From positions 1 through 21,276 of IMG/VR virus record IMGVR_UViG_3300035698_007029: a stretch of DNA of 21,276 nt, one strand, 5' to 3'. A model generated the notes under the pieces. The model saw only the letters and a list, made by a program, of their open reading frames with translations, was not told where the DNA came from and did no database searches. The position numbers were made by a program, and so were the translations under genes. Origin of the DNA: a virus. Positions 1 to 4,086 of this stretch are shown piece by piece. The first letter of the stretch is position 1, and every line of letters starts with the position of its first letter.

Positions 1-71
1 CCAAAATCTTTCAATGCTTGGATACGACATAGTCCATTTTCTTCTCGTTTCAATAACTTATATTTTTTCAT
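1..71 (-). CDS. Partial start of a second hexapeptide-repeat (YdcK-like) protein
   Basis: Only the first 23 codons and 2 nt lie in the window; the gene continues past the left edge. It starts at ATG 71 (minus), 8 nt after a perfect GGAGG (80-84), and begins MKKYKLLKREENGLCRIQAL. These 71 nt are identical, base for base, to positions 542-612 of the neighbouring gene, so this is a tandem paralogue of the 100-639 gene or a gene-converted copy of its start. It is the last gene in view of the minus-strand block, 28 nt after the preceding stop. Whether it also carries the beta-helix repeats cannot be seen. Unlike its neighbour, its ribosome binding site sits directly before MKKYK, without the MKITILEEK extension. 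Confidence 0.7.
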   Translation of the reverse strand, partial: MKKYKLLKREENGLCRIQALKDF

Positions 72-99
72 CTTCTGTGCCTCCTTTTTTTGTCTCATT

Positions 100-639
100 T
101 TAGTAATCTACGTCACCGCCACACACTCGAGCATTACCAAACACCTGAGCATTGCCAAATACTTGAGCATTGTCACACACTCGAGCATCACCAAACACCT
201 GAGCATTGCCAAATACTCGAGCCTTGTCACACACTCGAGCATCACCAAACACCTGAGCATTGCCAAATACTTGAGCATTGTCACACACTCGAGCATCACC
301 AGATACTTGAGCATTATCAGATATGTGAGCAGTACCAAACACTCGAGCCTTGCCACACACTCGAGCATCACCAAACACCTGAGCATTGCCAAATACTTGA
401 GCATTGTCACACACTTGAGCAGTACCAAACACTTGAGCATTGTCAAATACTTGAGCATTATCACACACCCAACATTCACCGAAGTGGCTAAGGTTATCCT
501 CTTTTTCTGCATAGCCGCCAATGTCCCCTTTTTTCACATCTCCAAAATCTTTCAATGCTTGGATACGACATAGTCCATTTTCTTCTCGTTTCAATAACTT
601 ATATTTTTTCATTTTTTCTTCTAAAATTGTGATTTTCAT
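100..639 (-). CDS. Hexapeptide-repeat left-handed beta-helix protein, YdcK-like
   Basis: The protein has 179 residues. Residues about 11-55 form a non-repeat cap (KYKLLKR, DFGDVKKGDIGGYAEKEDNL) that resembles the N-terminus of the E. coli YdcK family as I remember it. From about residue 56 to 173 it is twenty hexapeptides of the type NAQVFG/DARVCG. Each has Val at the inward position and Ala four residues later, the pattern of left-handed beta-helices. Cysteines fall at 59, 77, 95, 119, 137, 155 and 173, spaced 18 residues (one helix turn) except one gap of 24. The start chosen is ATG 639, 8 nt after GGAGG (648-652); ATG 612 (residue 10) is an alternative because the paralogue at 1-71 starts there. 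No acetyltransferase catalytic residue is recognisable. The role is unknown; a structural or surface scaffold is a guess. The gene lies 19 nt after the 659-1399 gene in a co-oriented block. Confidence 0.85.
   Translation of the reverse strand: MKITILEEKMKKYKLLKREENGLCRIQALKDFGDVKKGDIGGYAEKEDNLSHFGECWVCDNAQVFDNAQVFGTAQVCDNAQVFGNAQVFGDARVCGKARVFGTAHISDNAQVSGDARVCDNAQVFGNAQVFGDARVCDKARVFGNAQVFGDARVCDNAQVFGNAQVFGNARVCGGDVDY
114..476. repeat. 18-nt tandem repeats (54-nt higher-order unit) inside the beta-helix gene
   Basis: The coding strand repeats every 18 nt (one hexapeptide) with a superimposed 54-nt unit (three hexapeptides, one beta-helix turn). Nearly identical 54-nt units can be read around 172-225, 226-279 and 352-405, differing by a few bases. 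This suggests recent expansion by slippage or unequal recombination. The repeat is in frame throughout, which explains the long but spurious open frames on both strands. Confidence 0.9.
542..612. repeat. 71-nt perfect direct repeat of positions 1-71
   Basis: Positions 542-612 match 1-71 exactly. The match covers codons 1-23 from the MKKYK methionine and continues to the window edge, so the true repeat may be longer. It stops abruptly at the ATG, where the upstream leaders differ. Confidence 0.95.
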
Positions 640-640
640 T
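606..640. repeat. 35-nt repeat, copy A (leader encoding M-K-I-T-I-L-E-E-K-M-K)
   Basis: Positions 606-640 match 1366-1400 with a single base difference. On the minus strand the block encodes MKITILEEKMK at the start of the 100-639 gene and MRITILEEKMK at the start of the 659-1399 gene, whose remaining sequences are unrelated. A start cassette has therefore been copied between different genes. Confidence 0.9.
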
Positions 641-658
641 TTTTGTGCCTCCTTTTTG

Positions 659-1399
659 TCACCAGCAATGATGTTTTTCTATTACAATTTTTCCGCTCGG
701 GAGTAAATACTCAAAGCAATTATCAACATCGCAATCTTCATTCTCGTCATCGCAGTCTTGTGTCCACTTCGATAACAATTGTTTCTCTCCAGATTTTTTC
801 GCTTTTTCTAAAAGAGCTTTAAATTTTTCGTCTTCTTTTATTTTGTACTTTTGATTTTCCTTGATTTTATCAAGAATCTTATGAGTTATAATATCACTGT
901 CGTTCCCCTGAAAATTGTCGGGGTTCAATTCATATTTTTTTTCGAGTAAGCTATAATAGAATGAATGAACATCATTGATTCGAATATTATATTTTTCTGA
1001 TAATTCTTTTCTACTTTTCACTTCGAATAGATGTCTTTTTGATTCTTCAAGAACAGCTAAGATTATTTCAATTTTCCCATCGAGCAAATCTTTTTCAAAA
1101 ATATCCCATTTTTCTTGCCAGGCTTCTTTTATTTCGTTTTGGTCGTCGTCAGTAATATTAATTTGAATATTAGAATTAATATTTATATCAAGTTCATTTT
1201 CGAGAAATTCTTTAGCTTTATCATAATTGTTTGCATATTCGCTAATTTCTAGAAAATTAATTCCAACATTATTGCTTTCGGTTGACGAATAACTTATATA
1301 TGCTTTACCTATTTTTTCGATTATTGCGAGGGTTAAATCTTCTGATATTTTTGCCGATAATCCGTTTTTCATTTTTTCTTCTAAAATTGTGATTCTCAT
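659..1399 (-). CDS. Phage accessory protein of unknown function, 246 aa
   Basis: I do not recognise a family. The first 11 residues (MRITILEEKMK) are nearly identical to those of the next gene and come from a repeated leader; a second ATG at residue 10 could be the functional start. The middle (about 80-215) is charged and probably helical. The C-terminus is distinctive: about residues 205-246 carry KKSGEKQLLSKW followed by an acidic stretch with three cysteines (residues about 220, 227, 232), then YLLPSGKIVIEKHHCW. The Cys/His content allows metal binding, which is inference only. GGAGG (1409-1413) lies 9 nt before ATG 1399. The start overlaps the stop of the upstream 47-codon gene by 4 nt (ATGA), so the two are probably translationally coupled. 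Confidence 0.8.
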   Translation of the reverse strand: MRITILEEKMKNGLSAKISEDLTLAIIEKIGKAYISYSSTESNNVGINFLEISEYANNYDKAKEFLENELDININSNIQINITDDDQNEIKEAWQEKWDIFEKDLLDGKIEIILAVLEESKRHLFEVKSRKELSEKYNIRINDVHSFYYSLLEKKYELNPDNFQGNDSDIITHKILDKIKENQKYKIKEDEKFKALLEKAKKSGEKQLLSKWTQDCDDENEDCDVDNCFEYLLPSGKIVIEKHHCW

Positions 1400-1400
1400 T
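1366..1400. repeat. 35-nt repeat, copy B of the MxITILEEK leader
   Basis: This copy matches 606-640 with one mismatch (C for T in the second codon, giving Arg instead of Lys). It forms the start of the 659-1399 gene. Confidence 0.9.
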
Positions 1401-1539
1401 TTTCTGTGCCTCCTTTTCTGATAATATGTTCGTTCCCTCGCTTGTCGTAATAACTAGTAGCATTGCATTCTTTGAACTTCTTTAGTTTTTTTTGGGTGTC
1501 TATACACTTGCCAAACTTGTCATAGTTAGATTTGTTCAT
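1396..1539 (-). CDS. Small hypothetical protein, 47 aa
   Basis: This short frame is supported by three observations. It starts at ATG 1539, 8 nt after GGAGG (1548-1552), inside the same start cassette used by its neighbours. Its stop overlaps the next start as ATGA. It fills what would otherwise be a 170-nt gap in a tightly packed block. The product begins MNKSNYDKFGKCIDTQKKL and ends IIRKGGTEK; it is basic, with two cysteines (12 and 25). The last codons, GGA GGC, are the ribosome binding site of the downstream gene, so the C-terminus is dictated by that signal. No family is recognised. Confidence 0.7.
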   Translation of the reverse strand: MNKSNYDKFGKCIDTQKKLKKFKECNATSYYDKRGNEHIIRKGGTEK

Positions 1540-1569
1540 TTTCTGTGCCTCCTTTTTTTTGTTTCTATA

Positions 1570-1821
1570 TTAGTCATTCAAACAATCATATATACAATCA
1601 ATCGCTACTTTTTTCGTATATTCTTCTTCACAATATATTGTCAAATCGATATATTGTTCGAATTTTTCATTGTATAATACTTCTTGCGACATGCCTACAT
1701 ACTCACAAGTAAGATTCCATTTCTCATCTTCATTATCTCTGATAGCGCATACATGTCTTAGTTTTTCATTTTTCCAAATTTGATTTATAAATTCTCTAAT
1801 TTCTTTTTTTGTGATGTTCAT
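1570..1821 (-). CDS. Small acidic hypothetical protein, 83 aa
   Basis: The start chosen is ATG 1821, 8 nt after GGAGG (1830-1834). An in-frame TTG at 1866 would add MKKLKKYGKKKEAKK, but that leader has no ribosome binding site here and is a copy of the leader of the upstream gene. The protein begins MNITKKEIREFINQIWKNEK and is rich in Glu/Asp, with four cysteines (about 25, 39, 69, 76) and Trp17/Trp35. No signal peptide, membrane segment or known domain is visible. It sits 41 nt after its upstream neighbour's stop when measured from ATG 1821. Its function is unknown; small acidic proteins in such blocks are often host-takeover or anti-defence proteins, but nothing in the sequence proves this. 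Confidence 0.75.
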   Translation of the reverse strand: MNITKKEIREFINQIWKNEKLRHVCAIRDNEDEKWNLTCEYVGMSQEVLYNEKFEQYIDLTIYCEEEYTKKVAIDCIYDCLND

Positions 1822-1865
1822 TTTTTTTGCCTCCTTTTTTTTACCATACTTTTTTAATTTTTTCA
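1815..1865. repeat. 51-nt perfect repeat, downstream copy
   Basis: Positions 1815-1865 are identical to 2150-2200. On the minus strand the unit contains codons for KKLKKYG, a GGAGG site and the next ATG. In this copy the A of the leader ATG is replaced by T (TTGA), and that TGA serves as the stop codon of the upstream gene (1863-1865). Confidence 0.95.
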
Positions 1866-2156
1866 AACAACTACTATCATCATGTGAGCAGTCTCGTCAG
1901 TATCATCGCAATAATCAGACACTAGTGACATGCTATTCGCATATATAGTTTGATTATATGTATTCACGTCGATTATCCCTGCCGATTTTATTTTCTCTGA
2001 TAATAATATATCAGATTCTTCGATCGACGTACATGTGTCAGTATGCAATGCATCACAGAAATGATACCCTGAGCTTCGATATATTTCTATATCTACTAAT
2101 CTCTGTGCAGCTATTTCTTTGATTTCTTTTAATGTTTCTTGTGTTTCTGTGTTCAT
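1863..2156 (-). CDS. Small acidic hypothetical protein, 97 aa (or 112 aa from an upstream start)
   Basis: Two in-frame starts each have a perfect GGAGG at 8 nt: ATG 2156 (site 2165-2169), giving MNTETQETLKEIKEIAAQRL, and ATG 2201 (site 2210-2214), which adds the lysine-rich MKKLKKYGKKKEAKK. I list the shorter form because part of the extension is simply the translated second ribosome binding site. Both could be made. The body is acidic and cysteine-containing (FCDALHTDTC around residues 33-42, YCDDTDE near 81) and ends in hydrophobic MMIVVV. The stop codon is provided by the repeated leader of the next gene. No family is recognised. Confidence 0.7.
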   Translation of the reverse strand: MNTETQETLKEIKEIAAQRLVDIEIYRSSGYHFCDALHTDTCTSIEESDILLSEKIKSAGIIDVNTYNQTIYANSMSLVSDYCDDTDETAHMMIVVV

Positions 2157-2200
2157 TTTTTTTGCCTCCTTTTTTTTACCATACTTTTTTAATTTTTTCA
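2150..2200. repeat. 51-nt perfect repeat, upstream copy (dual-start leader)
   Basis: This copy is identical to 1815-1865. Here the leader keeps its ATG (2199-2201) and its own upstream GGAGG (2210-2214). The arrangement is therefore ribosome site, ATG, 14 codons that themselves contain the next ribosome site, then a second in-frame ATG. Confidence 0.95.
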
Positions 2201-2227
2201 TTTTCTATGCCTCCTTTTTTTGTGTTT

Positions 2228-2635
2228 CTATATGTTTTGTAACTCTGATATTTCCGTGTCCATCATATTAGAGATTTTCTCGACTTCGTCTTCGAGATAG
2301 AAATCAATTATAGCATCTATATTTTCTTCTGCTATTATTTCATATCCTTTTGCGTCTTTCTCTTTCCAGTTTTCTGCTGTTGTATATCCTGCTTCTGCTG
2401 CTTGTTCATCTGTTACATCTTCTTCGCTATTGCTATCCCATTTCCGCATTATTACATATGCGTCATCTGCTGATGTGTTCCCTGCCCACGTCGTCGTAAT
2501 CCCATCATTGAAAATTACAAAATCATAGGAAGATTGATTCATTGTCGCGCGCATCCCTTTTTCTACTACTTCATCGTGTTCCATAATGTACGTTTTCAAT
2601 TTCTCGAATGCTTCGATTTTTTCTGAATTGTTCAT
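2228..2635 (-). CDS. Highly acidic hypothetical protein, 135 aa; first gene of the minus-strand block
   Basis: This is the gene nearest the block's promoter. It starts at ATG 2635, 9 nt after GGAGG (2645-2649). The protein has about 33 Asp/Glu against 11 Lys/Arg, a strong net negative charge for its size. It begins MNNSEKIEAFEKLKTYIMEH. The middle is beta-prone and aromatic (SSYDFVIFNDGITTTWAG), and an acidic helix-prone end follows (about 95-130). No catalytic motif, signal peptide or membrane segment is visible. Being promoter-proximal, acidic and unrelated to virion genes fits an early host-interaction protein, possibly a nucleic-acid mimic; this is inference only. Confidence 0.8.
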   Translation of the reverse strand: MNNSEKIEAFEKLKTYIMEHDEVVEKGMRATMNQSSYDFVIFNDGITTTWAGNTSADDAYVIMRKWDSNSEEDVTDEQAAEAGYTTAENWKEKDAKGYEIIAEENIDAIIDFYLEDEVEKISNMMDTEISELQNI

Positions 2636-2665
2636 TTTTCTGTGCCTCCTTTTTTTGTGTTTCTT

Positions 2666-2684
2666 AAAGTGTGTTTCGCACTTT
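2666..2684. promoter_or_regulatory. Inverted repeat at the expected transcript start of the minus-strand block
   Basis: AAAGTG (2666-2671) and CACTTT (2679-2684) form a 6-bp inverted repeat with a 7-nt centre, placed immediately downstream of the -10 box. It could be a repressor operator or a 5'-end stem-loop in the transcript. Confidence 0.4.
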
Positions 2685-2691
2685 CAATACA

Positions 2692-2720
2692 ATAATATCA
2701 TAATTCAATGAAGTTGTCAA
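2692..2720 (-). promoter_or_regulatory. Sigma70-type promoter for the minus-strand block
   Basis: On the minus strand a perfect -35 TTGACA (2715-2720) is followed by a 17-nt spacer and -10 TATTAT (2692-2697). This is the best consensus promoter in the window. It points at the acidic gene starting at 2635, with an expected transcript start near 2685. Confidence 0.8.
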
Positions 2721-2726
2721 GCATTA

Positions 2727-2862
2727 TTACAGCGACGACGAATACATATAATTAAGTCAAGATGTCAAGATGTTGTACAAGCAGAAACAGCAAGATATGT
2801 AATTACAGCGACGAGTGTACGACGAGAGAATGAGCATTAAGTTTGTCGTCGAGACAGCGACT
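2727..2862. repeat. Short dispersed repeats (ACAGCGAC) beside the divergent promoter
   Basis: TTACAGCGACGA occurs at about 2727-2738 and 2803-2814, with a third shorter match (ACAGCGACT) near 2854. TCAAGATG is directly repeated at about 2757-2772. The elements lie just upstream of the minus-strand promoter -35 box, where an activator or repressor could bind. Function is not shown. Confidence 0.45.
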
Positions 2863-2876
2863 GAGAAAATTAAGTA

Positions 2877-2905
2877 TTGCTATATTTGAATTAATTTTGT
2901 ATAAT
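2877..2905 (+). promoter_or_regulatory. Candidate rightward promoter P1
   Basis: TTGCTA (2877-2882), a 17-nt spacer and a perfect TATAAT (2900-2905). The -35 matches consensus at four of six positions. It lies about 650 nt upstream of the small terminase gene, so its transcript would have a long leader or be a separate RNA. Confidence 0.45.
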
Positions 2906-2943
2906 AGATTTAGGTATATGTAAGTTTAAAGTACCCAACATAG

Positions 2944-2971
2944 AAGAGGCGTACCCTTTTTAGCGTCTCTA
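2944..2971 (+). other. Stem-loop AGAGGCG...CGTCTCT
   Basis: AGAGGCG pairs with CGTCTCT (one G-T pair) around an A/T/C loop. It lies about 40 nt downstream of P1. It is not followed by a T-run on the + strand, so it is not a good terminator. It could be part of a leader RNA or a DNA structural element. Confidence 0.3.
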
Positions 2972-3105
2972 TACATATCTACGTTCAAACGATACAAGAC
3001 AGTTGAGTATTCCGTATCTAAGATAAATCCCTTTATCGTCCAATACAACACGATTTGAAGCATAGTATAGTATAGAAAACAAAAGAAAACAGCTTAGAAC
3101 GAATA

Positions 3106-3134
3106 TTGAATGTTTCATAATATTAGTATACTAT
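3106..3134 (+). promoter_or_regulatory. Candidate rightward promoter P2
   Basis: TTGAAT (3106-3111), a 17-nt spacer and TACTAT (3129-3134), in very AT-rich DNA. Each hexamer is close to the sigma70 consensus, but AT-rich sequence produces such matches by chance. Confidence 0.4.
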
Positions 3135-3302
3135 TAATTATAAATATATAATATATCTTGTAATTTGTTTGAAAATATGCTACTATTTAGAAAGAAAGCA
3201 AATCACATTCTTGTTATACTACACACTTACACAAAGCAACATCTGAAATTCTAAGAAAATATAAGAGAAAAGGTCTACTACTATTACTACACTAATTTTA
3301 AT

Positions 3303-3326
3303 CGCTTATATCACCGCTTATATCAC
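3303..3326. repeat. Perfect 12-bp tandem repeat CGCTTATATCAC x2
   Basis: Two adjacent identical 12-mers (3303-3314 and 3315-3326) are followed within about 40 nt by two TGACGAA motifs (near 3334 and 3344). They lie 235-260 nt upstream of the small terminase start. Small terminase subunits of many phages bind repeated sites near their own gene, so this is a candidate recognition array. Confidence 0.5.
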
Positions 3327-3420
3327 GTAGAATTGACGAAGAAATGACGAAAATCGAGGTATCGAAACAAGACGTATATAGCCCTATCACTTTATATTTG
3401 AGAAAATTAAAAACTAAATG

Positions 3421-3450
3421 TTGACAATGTTTACATGAAATTGGTAAAGT
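3421..3450 (+). promoter_or_regulatory. Candidate late-operon promoter P3
   Basis: A perfect TTGACA (3421-3426) is followed by an 18-nt spacer and TAAAGT (3445-3450), preceded by TGG, an extended -10 signature. It is the closest good match upstream of the terminase genes, with an expected transcript start near 3457, about 105 nt before the ATG at 3562. Confidence 0.55.
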
Positions 3451-3561
3451 AAATATGTTCTGGAAAACGTTTGGTATCGACAAGGGAAGACCCGAGTAAA
3501 TAGATAAGCCATCACCCAGAACAATTTTCCGTCTTAAAAGAATTTGACGCTGGAGATTTAC

Positions 3562-4086
3562 ATGGTGAAGAAAGCTAACATAGACAAGTTAAATTTAAAA
3601 GATAAGTTACTTACTAGCCGAGAGTTAGAAGATAAACATTGTATGACTGGTGTTAGTAAAACGGTTGTTGAGAAACAAGAGATTATTAATTTACTAGCTA
3701 ATGGTACGAGCTGGATGAACACGGCTAAAGCGTTAGGGGTAGGCGAACGAGTTGTAAGAACAGTAGCTGGTAACCATAGAGACGAGATAACAGCACGCAC
3801 GGTTAAATTGAAATCTATTGTAGATAATTTGTATGACAAAGAGACTACTGGGTTGGCTAGCAAGATAGTAGTGAAAGGTCATATGTTATTAGATAGTATG
3901 GATAAGGTTAAAACGAACAAAGCTAGTTTGTCGCAAGTAGCTTTAGCGTTTGGGATTATAGTTGACAAGATGCGATTATTGACTGACAAGAGTACACATA
4001 ACGTTGACATGAAATTCAAGAGTAGGTCGGATGTCCTAGGATTTTTACGTAGCAGTACAGCTGATAAAGGTGTAATTGATGTATAG
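3562..4086 (+). CDS. terS: Probable terminase small subunit (DNA recognition)
   Basis: The 174-residue protein is assigned by position immediately before the large terminase and by a helix-turn-helix at about residues 45-66 (LANGTSWMNTAKALGVGERV), typical of small terminase N-terminal domains that bind the packaging site. The second half (about 75-150) is helical and may be the oligomerisation core. The start is ATG 3562 with GGAG at 3552-3555; an in-frame TTG at 3544 lies before that site and is rejected. The stop overlaps the large terminase start by 8 nt. Residue-level family membership cannot be confirmed by eye; another DNA-binding protein is the alternative. Confidence 0.72.
   Translation: MVKKANIDKLNLKDKLLTSRELEDKHCMTGVSKTVVEKQEIINLLANGTSWMNTAKALGVGERVVRTVAGNHRDEITARTVKLKSIVDNLYDKETTGLASKIVVKGHMLLDSMDKVKTNKASLSQVALAFGIIVDKMRLLTDKSTHNVDMKFKSRSDVLGFLRSSTADKGVIDV

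Larger units (their letters stand above)
2636..3561. other. Intergenic control region between the divergent gene blocks, no credible gene
   Basis: About 0.9 kb without an open frame supported by a ribosome binding site on either strand. It is AT-rich and separates the minus-strand accessory block from the late operon. It contains the minus-strand promoter, three promoter-like sequences facing right, repeated ACAGCGAC elements (about 2730-2860), small inverted repeats (2944-2971, 3022-3037) and a perfect 12-bp tandem repeat (3303-3326). I see no tRNA. A regulatory switch and a DNA packaging start site are the most likely contents given the position immediately before the small terminase gene. 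Confidence 0.6.

Noticed and set aside
114-476. CRISPR-like array.
   Set aside because: The repeats are directly adjacent, 18 nt long, in frame and without spacers. They encode hexapeptides.
108-521. Minus-strand Leu/Met/Cys-rich open frame overlapping the beta-helix gene.
   Set aside because: It is a shifted frame of the same repeat DNA, without its own start signal.
90-573. Long + strand open frames (His/Thr/Glu-rich and Ser/Ile-rich repeat proteins).
   Set aside because: They are the complement of the 18-nt repeats in the minus-strand beta-helix gene. Any frame stays open in such a repeat. The minus-strand frame has the ribosome site, a non-repeat N-terminal domain and family-like motifs.
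1822-1866. N-terminal extension MKKLKKYGKKKEAKK on the 83-aa protein, from TTG 1866.
   Set aside because: The leader copy here lacks an upstream ribosome site and starts at TTG, and its TGA is the stop of the previous gene. ATG 1821 has a perfect GGAGG.
2980-3005. tRNA-like GTTCAAAC (T-loop) sequence.
   Set aside because: The flanking 5-nt arms do not pair and no acceptor or anticodon stem can be drawn.
3211-3220. Extended -10 element TGTTATACT as another rightward promoter.
   Set aside because: No -35 partner and weaker than the candidates at 2877, 3106 and 3421.
3298-3483. 61-aa minus-strand open frame in the control region.
   Set aside because: No ribosome binding site, odd composition, isolated, and overlapping probable regulatory repeats and promoter P3.
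3544-3561. Upstream TTG start for the small terminase.
   Set aside because: The GGAG site lies between the TTG and ATG 3562, so it serves the ATG.
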